Origin: CAYSBA01 sp964429075 [NCBI: uncultured bacterium]
Lineage (GTDB): Bacteria; CAYSBA01
Assembly: GCA_964429075.1 (NCBI GenBank)
Contig: CAYSBA010000029.1
Span: forward strand, 1-9,505
DNA: 9,505 nt
Reading direction: 5' to 3'
This document shows positions 1-7,102 of this stretch, in pieces (position 1 is the first letter of the stretch; each line of letters begins with the position of its first letter). The position numbers and the translations under genes are program-made. The notes under the pieces were generated by a model that was given only the letters and a program-made list of their open reading frames with translations, ran no database searches and was not told the origin of the DNA.

Positions 1-55
1 GGTCCATATCCCTCTTAAGAGATATTTACTAATTGTGTAGTACACCTTTTGATCA

Positions 56-79
56 GACAAGCGGGACGCTTGTCCTACC
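56..79 (-). repeat. REP-like palindromic element, copy 1
   Basis: The arms GACAAGCG (56-63) and CGCTTGTC (67-74) are perfect reverse complements around a 3-base GGA loop. Read on the minus strand, the element begins with GGTAG at 79-75, followed directly by the hairpin. A GTAG-type tetranucleotide before a stem-loop is the organisation known for REP elements mobilised by RAYT (TnpA-REP) transposases. The 24-base unit matches copy 2 at 124-147 in inverted orientation, with paired stem changes. No RAYT gene is in the window. Confidence 0.7.
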
Positions 80-123
80 TCAAACGGTTTAATAATCATT
101 ATAACAAAGAGTATATAAACAAC

Positions 124-147
124 GGTAGATCAACCGTCCCGGTTGAC
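124..147 (+). repeat. REP-like palindromic element, copy 2 (inverted relative to copy 1)
   Basis: On the plus strand GGTAG (124-128) leads into the stem TCAACC (130-135), loop GTCCC and stem GGTTGA (141-146). Aligned with the minus-strand reading of copy 1, most positions are identical. Two of the differences fall in pairs that preserve base pairing (a C-G pair for G-C, and A-T for T-A). The 44-base interval separates two units whose GTAG ends face each other, like the REP/inverse-REP pairs seen in enterobacteria and pseudomonads. Confidence 0.7.
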
Positions 148-265
148 ATTATTTACTGCTAAGCCTGCTATATCCTACACTCTATCCGCTATCTCCACAG
201 GATTGTGCCCTCCTCTTACTCCTTTTTACCCATTGTACATGTCAATTCCCGCTTAGGTTTAAGTG

Positions 266-294
266 TTGACATTGATCAGGCTATTGTATATTAG
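266..294 (+). promoter_or_regulatory. Probable sigma70-type promoter for the barrel gene
   Basis: A perfect -35 box TTGACA lies at 266-271. Two -10 candidates follow: TATATT at 287-292 (15-base spacer) and TATTAG at 289-294 (17-base spacer). The predicted start of transcription would be about 300-303, giving a leader under 20 bases before the ATG at 319. That fits the lack of a Shine-Dalgarno sequence. Confidence 0.5.
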
Positions 295-318
295 ACAATT
301 AAACTTTTTGTCTTTTAT

Positions 319-846
319 ATGAAATACCTTTTAAGAATTATTTTGATTAGCCTACTGCTCTTTTTAGTGGTTTATGCAGAACAAGTCCCCTTGTTTGCAC
401 AGGAAAACAAACTTGAACCAGCATCATTTACTGTATGGGGCATCCTCTTACCTTCTGGTTACTTTGGTATTGGTGGAGGGATAAGGGGGAACTGGTATAT
501 TAATAAAAAAGGTATTGCAGAGGGTGTAGCCGATGACCTTGAATTCGATTTTGGTGCAGATATAAGCATCCATTTTGTGTCAGACTGGACATATTCACTT
601 TTGACAATCCCGGTAGGTGTTCTTTGGCGCTTTAAGCTTACCGATAATCTCTGGCTTTATCCAAAGCTTGCCATCGGTTACGAATTTACCATCTCTAAAA
701 GTCCTTATCACAGTGATTATGTGTTAGGTGGTATCTATTGGGAGGGTGCCATCGGTGGTTTCTTGAAGATCAATAAAAGGGTTGTTATCAGGGTAGAGGC
801 CGGTTATCCAGGCCTCAAGGCAGGGATAGCATTTCCATTACATTAG
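319..846 (+). CDS. Secreted small outer-membrane beta-barrel-like protein
   Basis: The 175-residue product starts with a clear Sec signal peptide: K2 and R6, then a hydrophobic core through residue 18. Plausible cleavage lies after AYA (residue 20) or FAQ (28). The mature part alternates short polar and aromatic/glycine-rich stretches, for example GYFGIGGGIRGNWY near 47-60 and LWLYPKLAIGYEF near 111-123. These look like amphipathic strands of a small porin-like barrel in the outer membrane. No catalytic motif is visible and I do not recognise the family, so the function is unknown. No Shine-Dalgarno precedes the ATG. The 3' end overlaps the pgsA 3' end by 9 bases in convergent orientation. 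A periplasmic beta-rich protein is the main alternative. Confidence 0.65.
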   Translation: MKYLLRIILISLLLFLVVYAEQVPLFAQENKLEPASFTVWGILLPSGYFGIGGGIRGNWYINKKGIAEGVADDLEFDFGADISIHFVSDWTYSLLTIPVGVLWRFKLTDNLWLYPKLAIGYEFTISKSPYHSDYVLGGIYWEGAIGGFLKINKRVVIRVEAGYPGLKAGIAFPLH

Positions 847-1431
847 AGTCTTTGCAAATTTTTTGAAATATAATGCGCCAGAGATAACTGAAAGTATAAG
901 GGCTACGTAGATGAGCAACATCCCGGCATTCTGAAAATCAAGAGTTATAACAAAATCACCAAAACCAACAGGTGCAGGATAGTGGATAATCAAGCCAGAT
1001 ATTGCAAAGAATTGAACAAATGTCTTTGCCTTACCCATAAATCCTGCAGGAATAACAATCCCTCTTTGTGATGCCATACTACGAAGTCCATTTACAGCCA
1101 TCTCCCTTGCCAAAAGAATAATAACTATCCACCCTGCAATCCTGTTAAGCTGTACCAACATTACTAATGCACTCATCACTATTAGTTTGTCAGCAAGCGG
1201 ATCAAGGAATTTACCCATTGTTGTTGTGTCTCCTCTTGTCCTTGCCAGAAGTCCATCAAGATAGTCTGTTATTGAGGCAACTATAAATATTGCTGCTGCA
1301 ATAATTGAATGATCTTTTCTCCCATCAAACATATAGTAAACAAATATAGGGATCAAGAGGATCCTTATCATGGTTAAAAAATTTGGAAGGGTGTAGATCC
1401 TTGATTCTTTTAGATTTTTTTTCTCCACCAT
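838..1431 (-). CDS. pgsA: CDP-diacylglycerol--glycerol-3-phosphate 3-phosphatidyltransferase
   Basis: This inner-membrane enzyme joins CDP-diacylglycerol and glycerol 3-phosphate to give phosphatidylglycerophosphate, the committed step to phosphatidylglycerol and cardiolipin. The diagnostic CDP-alcohol phosphotransferase signature D-x2-DG-x2-AR-x8-G-x3-D-x3-D is complete, with D56, D59, G60, A63, R64, G73, D77 and D81. The early motif TLPNFLTMIRILLIP (residues 14-28) is typical of PgsA. At 197 residues with several hydrophobic helices, it has the usual length. The ATG lies one base after the stop of the upstream transglycosylase gene (TAG-T-ATG), with only weak Shine-Dalgarno character, so translation is probably coupled. 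The closest alternative would be another CDP-alcohol transferase such as phosphatidylserine synthase, but the length and N-terminal motif favour PgsA. Confidence 0.93.
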   Translation of the reverse strand: MVEKKNLKESRIYTLPNFLTMIRILLIPIFVYYMFDGRKDHSIIAAAIFIVASITDYLDGLLARTRGDTTTMGKFLDPLADKLIVMSALVMLVQLNRIAGWIVIILLAREMAVNGLRSMASQRGIVIPAGFMGKAKTFVQFFAISGLIIHYPAPVGFGDFVITLDFQNAGMLLIYVALILSVISGALYFKKFAKTLM

Positions 1432-1432
1432 A

Positions 1433-2074
1433 CTAATCGAGATTCATCCTCTTTTTGTAGTACTTCCAGCCTGATATAACTTTTTTAATATAGGTTATCG
1501 TTTCTGGGTAGGGGGGTACACCACTGTATCGTTCAATCACATTAGGGCCTGCATTGTATGCTGCAAGTATTTTTCTTGCATCATTGCCAAACTTATCAAT
1601 CAAGATTCTAAGATACTTTGTGCCACCTAAAATATTTTCATTAATGTCAAAAGGGTCTTTTATTTGCAACAATTTTACTGTCTCTGGCATAAGTTGCATA
1701 AGTCCCATCGCTCCCTTAGGAGAGACTGCATATGGGTCAAATCCAGATTCAGCATTTATTACAGCCAGTATAAGGGCAACAGGAACATTATACCTTTTGG
1801 ATGCCTCCTTTACAATTGATAAAATTTTTTTAGAGGGTCTTTTAAAACTAAAATATTGTATCTGATTTCTACTGCGAAAATTAACACTATCTCCTTTTAT
1901 AAATACCTCACACCGAATATGAGGATACCTGTAGGGTGCATCGGTAAAGACATTGCTACCGCATTTATAAATGGTCTTTCGTGCAGCTGCATCAAAGGTA
2001 AAAAGATAGAGTCCGGATACAACGAGACTAAGGCTTAATAACAACCTGATCAGATATTTCAAACTTGATTTCAT
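1433..2074 (-). CDS. Lytic transglycosylase, SLT domain, with N-terminal Cys-containing region
   Basis: This is a periplasmic enzyme that cleaves the glycan strands of peptidoglycan to 1,6-anhydromuramyl ends. Numbered from the ATG at 2074, a signal peptide or anchor covers about residues 1-30. A short region with C38 and C55, possibly disulfide-linked and reminiscent of DUF4124, follows at about 35-60. The SLT (goose-lysozyme-like) domain runs from about 80 to 205. Its marks are the catalytic glutamate E109 in NAESGF, the GAMGLMQLMP motif (121-130) and AYNAGPN (172-178). An in-frame TTG at 2080 would add two residues. I prefer the ATG because the predicted transcript starts at about 2078-2080, and neither start has a Shine-Dalgarno. 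The gene is first in an operon with pgsA. Confidence 0.9.
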   Translation of the reverse strand: MKSSLKYLIRLLLSLSLVVSGLYLFTFDAAARKTIYKCGSNVFTDAPYRYPHIRCEVFIKGDSVNFRSRNQIQYFSFKRPSKKILSIVKEASKRYNVPVALILAVINAESGFDPYAVSPKGAMGLMQLMPETVKLLQIKDPFDINENILGGTKYLRILIDKFGNDARKILAAYNAGPNVIERYSGVPPYPETITYIKKVISGWKYYKKRMNLD

Positions 2075-2093
2075 TTTCAACTAAGAGTATAAT
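2065..2093 (+). promoter_or_regulatory. Promoter of the rpsP operon
   Basis: TTGATT (2065-2070), a 17-base spacer and a perfect TATAAT (2088-2093) make a strong sigma70-type promoter reading right. Transcription would start near 2100, about 90 bases before rpsP. The -35 box lies inside the first codons of the divergent transglycosylase gene. Confidence 0.7.
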
Positions 2094-2114
2094 TCATATT
2101 TGACTCAAGTTCAA
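2086..2114 (-). promoter_or_regulatory. Promoter of the transglycosylase-pgsA operon
   Basis: On the minus strand TTGAAC (2114-2109), a 17-base spacer and TATACT (2091-2086) form a promoter reading left. Its -10 box overlaps that of the rpsP promoter (shared bases 2088-2091). The predicted transcript start, about 2078-2080, leaves only some 4-6 bases before the ATG at 2074. Confidence 0.65.
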
Positions 2115-2128
2115 GAAAAGTGCAAGGA

Positions 2129-2157
2129 CTTTACAAATATATTTTTTTGTTGTAAAG
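2129..2157 (+). promoter_or_regulatory. Inverted repeat in the rpsP leader
   Basis: The arms CTTTACAA (2129-2136) and TTGTAAAG (2150-2157) are perfect 8-base reverse complements around a 13-base T-rich interval. The element sits between the predicted transcript start (about 2100) and the rpsP ribosome-binding site (2176-2181). It would form an RNA hairpin in the leader, or a repressor site in DNA. No T-run follows the right arm, so it is not a simple terminator. Confidence 0.5.
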
Positions 2158-2189
2158 CGTGCATTCGATCATAAAAAGGAGTTTGTAAT

Positions 2190-2471
2190 ATGGCAGTAGT
2201 TATCAGACTTGCAAGACGTGGTGCCAAAAACACACCGTTTTACCATATCGTTGTGACAGATTCCAGAAATCCTGTCCAGGGAAGATTCATAGAAAAGATA
2301 GGATATCTTGACCCAAGAGACAAAAATAATGTATATATTGATCTTGATAGTCTTGAAGAGTGGGTAAAAAAAGGAGCTAAGATGAGCGACAGGGTAAAGT
2401 CGCTTGTAAAAAAGTATAAAAAGGGTGTGCCGAAACAGAATGAAACTGAAAATCAGGCCACAAACCACTAA
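2190..2471 (+). CDS. rpsP: 30S ribosomal protein S16
   Basis: S16 binds 16S rRNA early in assembly of the small subunit body. The N-terminus (VIRLARRGAKNTPFYHIVV, residues 4-22), then DSRNPVQGRFIEKIGYLDP (24-42), match the family closely. The C-terminal part has the usual conserved lysine-rich helix and ends in a polar tail (QNETENQATNH) beyond the core. At 93 residues the length is slightly above the shortest S16 proteins. A good Shine-Dalgarno AAGGAG (2176-2181) with an 8-base spacer precedes the ATG. It is the first gene of rpsP-khpA-rimM-trmD-tgt, with khpA beginning 21 bases after its stop. Expression should be the highest in the operon, given its start site compared with those of rimM, trmD and tgt. 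Confidence 0.97.
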   Translation: MAVVIRLARRGAKNTPFYHIVVTDSRNPVQGRFIEKIGYLDPRDKNNVYIDLDSLEEWVKKGAKMSDRVKSLVKKYKKGVPKQNETENQATNH

Positions 2472-2492
2472 ATTCCATACGGAGGAGCTGTT

Positions 2493-2732
2493 ATGTTGAG
2501 CTTGAGAGAATTGACTGAAGAGATTGCTAAGTTGCTTGTTGATACCCCAGAGGAGGTATCAGTTCAGGAGTTGAGCGGGGAGTTTACCACCGTGCTCGAA
2601 CTCAGAGTAAAAAGAGAAGAGCTGGGCAAGGTAATAGGTAAAAGCGGTAAGACCGCAAGGGCAATCAGGACAATCCTCAATGCTGCAGCTGCCAAACGCG
2701 GCAAAAAAGTAATGCTGGAGATAATAGAGTAA
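2493..2732 (+). CDS. khpA: KH-domain RNA-binding protein KhpA (YlqC family)
   Basis: This 79-residue protein is essentially one KH domain. The nucleic-acid-binding GxxG loop is GKSG at residues 49-52, within [16 protein letters not shown], followed by the helix [15 protein letters not shown]. In Gram-positive bacteria KhpA pairs with KhpB (EloR/Jag) as an RNA chaperone influencing cell division and envelope synthesis. Whether it does so here is inference. The position between rpsP and rimM is a widely conserved arrangement. GGAGG at 2481-2485 lies 7 bases before the ATG. The TAA stop (2730-2732) shares its last base with the ATT proposed as the rimM start, so the two genes are likely translationally coupled. 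Confidence 0.93.
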   Translation: MLSLRELTEEIAKLLVDTPEEVSVQELSGEFTTVLELRVKREELGKVIGKSGKTARAIRTILNAAAAKRGKKVMLEIIE

Positions 2733-3233
2733 TTAAAAAGCCCTACCTACAGATAGGAAGACTTACACGGCCCTTTGGGACAAAGGGCGAGATTCTGATA
2801 AGGCTTTATAATACTAATTCATCCGTACTTTCGGATGATAAGGAGCTATTGTTGTCTTTTAACGAGCAGCGCTTTATACCACTTATAGTAGAAAGGATTC
2901 GATACATACAGAAAGGGCTTGTCATCAAACCGAAGGGCTATGACTCACGTAACGATGTCGAAAGACTGAAAGGTGCCTTTGTATATGTAAATCGCAATGA
3001 TCTGCCGGAGCTCAATGAAGATGAATTCTACCTTGCTGATCTTGAAGGCCTAAAGGTTGTTGACAAAAAAAACAACCCCATAGGCAAAGTGGGTTGGTTT
3101 TTCTACAATGGAGCGCATCATATTATGGTGGTTTATAAAAAAAATAACCCCAAAAAACAGATCTGGGTACCTTTTGTAAAAGATGCGGTAATAAAGATTG
3201 ATGATGATTTAATCGTTATAGATACCGATCTCT

Positions 3234-3250
<17 letters not shown>
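2732..3250 (+). CDS. rimM: Ribosome maturation factor RimM, probable ATT start
   Basis: RimM binds S19 and promotes maturation of the 30S head. The first ATG, GTG or TTG in frame is a TTG at 2849, which would delete the conserved start of the family. Translating upstream in the same frame gives YLQIGRLTRPFGTKGEILIRLY (first codon 2744), a textbook RimM N-terminus. No ATG, GTG or TTG occurs between the in-frame stop at 2648 and 2849. ATT at 2732 overlaps the khpA stop (TAATT) and gives a 172-residue protein of normal length, with GGAG at 2717-2720 as a possible ribosome-binding site. The N-terminal RimM barrel covers about residues 5-85. The PRC-barrel follows from about 97, with EFYLADLEG (98-106) and VPFVKDAVIKID (146-157). 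The usual GANDV-like motif reads NGAHHI here. The end overlaps trmD. Confidence 0.9.
2770..2788 (+). promoter_or_regulatory. Hairpin inside the 5' part of rimM
   Basis: GCCCTTTG (2770-2777), loop GGA, CAAAGGGC (2781-2788) is a perfect 8-base stem. It begins 38 bases downstream of the proposed ATT start and lies wholly in coding sequence. In E. coli, mRNA folding in the early coding regions of rimM and trmD keeps their translation well below that of the ribosomal proteins. A similar role here is inference, and chance formation is possible. Confidence 0.4.
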
Positions 3251-5060
<1,810 letters not shown>

Positions 5061-5092
5061 TGGGATGAGAGCAGTAGAGAGGGGGTAAGTTT

Positions 5093-6868
5093 TTAGTTAC
5101 AGTTGAATTGATACACCACTGTTCTTGTTACAATCAATGCTTCACGCGCATTAATCAGATTCCCAGAAAAAATATTACCATACCCAAGATTCATTGCATT
5201 TACCATTATGTAGTACTGTCCTGATTGAGTGAATGTTGTCTCATCAACAGTAAGCTCTGTAGTATTGGCAGGTAAAATTGCATCCAGCTCATTCTGGGTT
5301 GGATATACTGTATTACCGTTATGATCGAGTATTAATACATAAAAGAGATCAGCATTATCAACATTTCCCCAACTGAATGTCACAGGTTGATTAACATGAC
5401 ATTCCCCGTTGATATCGACGGCAAATGAAGCTGGCATTGTCTGAGGCTTTATATTTGTTATTGTGGTATTATTGACATTGATGTTGAGACTGTATGTCGT
5501 TCCTGCCGAATACTGGATCTGGTTGTTGGTATCTACGTATTTTCCCGGACAATGCGGGTCTGTACAATCAGGATTATCATAGACATAATCCAGCTGTACA
5601 TCGTTTACCTTTACAGTAGCATCGCTTACATAATTGTTATACTGAGTTTCTTCCAGCACAATCTCGGTTTTGTTACCCATTGTGCTTGCAACAATAGCAG
5701 GATCTCCTCCAACCTTATATAACCCATCACCAAATTTCGGGGTATACAATGTAATTGTTTCTCCAGTTACAGGATCCTGATCAACAATAATAAACTTAAA
5801 AACTCGATCAGCATTAAAACCTATTGCATCTTTAGAATCACCTTCCATCGTAATCTGACCATCTCCGTCTGCATCTGCCATACCCATGAGGGTATATCTT
5901 CCAGGTGCTACCCAGGGAATACGAAAGGTACCATCTTGGTTTGTAAAAACCACAGCAGTTGGGCCATCTTGATCAAGATCCTGAAAACTTTTAATGAGAA
6001 TCACAACAGAATTTGCAACGCTATAACCAGACTCCTCTGAACCAAGCACAACCTTACCTGAAATATATGCAGAAGGTGGATTGTCTCCTGTATAAAAATA
6101 GCTTACATATGGCTCATCAAGTACATCACCATCTGCACTCCTCATATAGAGAGTACCAAATCCATAAGTCTTGTCTTGATCTAAATTAACTGAGATCGAT
6201 ATTACTGTATCATTCTCTTCAAAATTGATATTTGTGTTATTTTCCCACTTGGGGAATAAAAATAAGACTGGTGAATCTGTATTGTTGAGTACATACTGTC
6301 TGTCAACAGGCTTGTTGAACTTTAGCTTTAAGGTGACGTTTGTGCCTACACCGGTTGTTCCATTTTCTGGATATGCCGATATCACTCTGAATGATGTATC
6401 ATCTATACATTCACCCCTATTCTGATCACAAACCTTACCGTTTGAGCAATCTGAATCAGAAGTGCAGCCGGCTGTGTTACATTTGTAGTCTATACATACC
6501 TTTCCAGTGCCACAGTCTGAGTCAAAATTACATTCAACAGACTTCTCACACTTACCGGTATCTTTGTTGCAAACCTCATCGTCATTGCAATCTGCATCAC
6601 TCTGGCAGCTCGTTGTCTCTTTGTCTCTACAGTAACCATCTGTGCATACCTGATTGGCATCACAATCTTCATCACTCTGACATGAAAGCTGTTCTTTATC
6701 TTGACATGTACCACCGCTGCAGATCTGATTTCCTGAACAGTCTGCGTCAGTGTTGCAGCTTTCCTTTTTTGCAGAACCAACCTCCTTTTTGCATCCAGAA
6801 AATACACCCATTGTCGCAAAAACAATTAAAAGTATTGGTAGATAGTAAAAAATTCCTTGTTTATTCAT
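5093..6868 (-). CDS. Cys-rich repeat lipoprotein with Ig-like domains
   Basis: The 591-residue product has a lipoprotein signal peptide with lipobox FSGC and acylated C26, so it should be anchored in a membrane and face the periplasm or outside. Five Cys-rich repeats follow (about residues 38-55, 63-80, 88-107, 113-130, 135-154), each C-x5-C-x5-C-x4-6-C with an acidic DC motif. Such repeats are common in myxobacterial-type surface proteins. Residues about 160-262 resemble a Big_5 (SbsA-like) Ig domain (VISAYPENGTTGVGTNVTL). Residues about 266-365 look like a carboxypeptidase-regulatory/prealbumin-type beta-sandwich with a Ca-binding-like DADGDG loop at 332-337. The remaining 220 residues are beta-rich and unassigned. 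I chose the ATG at 6868 over the GTG at 6871 because GGAGG lies 6 bases before it. The function is unknown; adhesion or surface structure is a guess. Confidence 0.85.
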   Translation of the reverse strand: MNKQGIFYYLPILLIVFATMGVFSGCKKEVGSAKKESCNTDADCSGNQICSGGTCQDKEQLSCQSDEDCDANQVCTDGYCRDKETTSCQSDADCNDDEVCNKDTGKCEKSVECNFDSDCGTGKVCIDYKCNTAGCTSDSDCSNGKVCDQNRGECIDDTSFRVISAYPENGTTGVGTNVTLKLKFNKPVDRQYVLNNTDSPVLFLFPKWENNTNINFEENDTVISISVNLDQDKTYGFGTLYMRSADGDVLDEPYVSYFYTGDNPPSAYISGKVVLGSEESGYSVANSVVILIKSFQDLDQDGPTAVVFTNQDGTFRIPWVAPGRYTLMGMADADGDGQITMEGDSKDAIGFNADRVFKFIIVDQDPVTGETITLYTPKFGDGLYKVGGDPAIVASTMGNKTEIVLEETQYNNYVSDATVKVNDVQLDYVYDNPDCTDPHCPGKYVDTNNQIQYSAGTTYSLNINVNNTTITNIKPQTMPASFAVDINGECHVNQPVTFSWGNVDNADLFYVLILDHNGNTVYPTQNELDAILPANTTELTVDETTFTQSGQYYIMVNAMNLGYGNIFSGNLINAREALIVTRTVVYQFNCN

Positions 6869-6874
6869 CACTTT

Positions 6875-6879
6875 CCTCC
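6875..6879 (-). promoter_or_regulatory. Ribosome-binding site of the lipoprotein gene
   Basis: GGAGG on the minus strand lies 6 bases from the ATG at 6868 but only 3 from the adjacent in-frame GTG at 6871. This spacing decides in favour of the ATG. Confidence 0.75.
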
Positions 6880-6910
6880 ACTTACAGTTTTAGTTGCTAA
6901 AAGCAAATTT

Positions 6911-6936
6911 TATACCATCCTGTCATTGGTATACCA
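6911..6936. promoter_or_regulatory. Clustered TATACCA inverted/direct repeats, possible operator
   Basis: TATACCA occurs at 6911-6917 and again at 6930-6936. Its reverse complement TGGTATA at 6927-6933 merges with the second copy into the 10-base palindrome TGGTATACCA (6927-6936). The first copy and TGGTATA form a 7-base inverted repeat with a 9-base spacer. The cluster overlaps the proposed -10 region of the leftward lipoprotein promoter, where a repressor or activator could bind. Confidence 0.45.
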
Positions 6937-6954
6937 TTATTAATGTTGTGTCAA
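6928..6954 (-). promoter_or_regulatory. Possible promoter of the lipoprotein gene
   Basis: On the minus strand a perfect TTGACA (6954-6949) is followed after 15 bases by TATACC (6933-6928). The spacer is short, so the exact -10 is uncertain. The -10 candidate lies within the TGGTATACCA palindrome. Confidence 0.4.
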
Positions 6955-7014
6955 ATATATCTATATTCTTCCAGTTAATGGATCTTAAAAACATAATTTA
7001 AATTCACTAAAAAT

Positions 7015-7060
7015 TTACATCTGTGTAAGATTTATTTGCTCAATATGACATCTTTGTCAT
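7015..7060. promoter_or_regulatory. Two small palindromes upstream of the tRNA-modification cluster
   Basis: TTACA-TCTG-TGTAA (7015-7028) and ATGACA-TCTT-TGTCAT (7045-7060) are perfect inverted repeats, each with a 4-base centre. They lie in the 234-base region between two divergent genes. They could be operators, and the second could also be a leader hairpin. I find no convincing -35/-10 pair or Shine-Dalgarno for the ATG at 7103; TTGTCA (7054-7059) with CAATAT (7077-7082) is a weak candidate. Confidence 0.3.
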
Positions 7061-7102
7061 GCTGGGTTGATAAAAGCAATATGAATTGTTATTTTTCCAC
7101 TC

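Larger units (their letters stand above)
1..318. other. Non-coding region upstream of the barrel gene
   Basis: I see no supportable gene here. The stretch contains a short palindrome CTCTTAAGAG at 12-21, two REP-like hairpins (56-79 and 124-147) and a promoter-like sequence near 266-294. The part between about 148 and 260 shows nothing I can name. A small inverted repeat, AGACAA (293-298) with TTGTCT (308-313), lies just before the start codon of the next gene, where no Shine-Dalgarno sequence is visible. Confidence 0.6.

Noticed and set aside
796-816. GAGGCC/GGCCTC hairpin as terminator for pgsA
   Set aside because: The stem is convincing, but no T-run follows on either strand and it lies inside the barrel coding sequence.
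1554-2038. Rightward open frames within the transglycosylase gene
   Set aside because: They are antisense to a clear SLT-domain gene and have no recognisable protein features.
2169-2468. Leftward open frame across rpsP
   Set aside because: It is antisense to a certain S16 gene and has no supporting features.
2651-2760. Frameshift or fusion between khpA and rimM
   Set aside because: khpA ends at a normal length with a complete KH domain. The rimM frame further upstream (within khpA) shows no RimM similarity, so two separate genes with an overlapping start fit better.
6391-6900. Antisense open frame (169 codons) over the Cys-rich region, plus a 111-codon same-strand frame at 6490-6825
   Set aside because: Both are shadows of the Cys-repeat coding region. 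They show no family pattern, and the lipoprotein frame has a signal peptide, ribosome-binding site and domains.
7061-7090. CTGGGTTG as part of a preQ1-I riboswitch
   Set aside because: It resembles the 5' arm of a known preQ1-I aptamer, but no matching CCCAG arm or A-rich tail ending at a ribosome-binding site follows.
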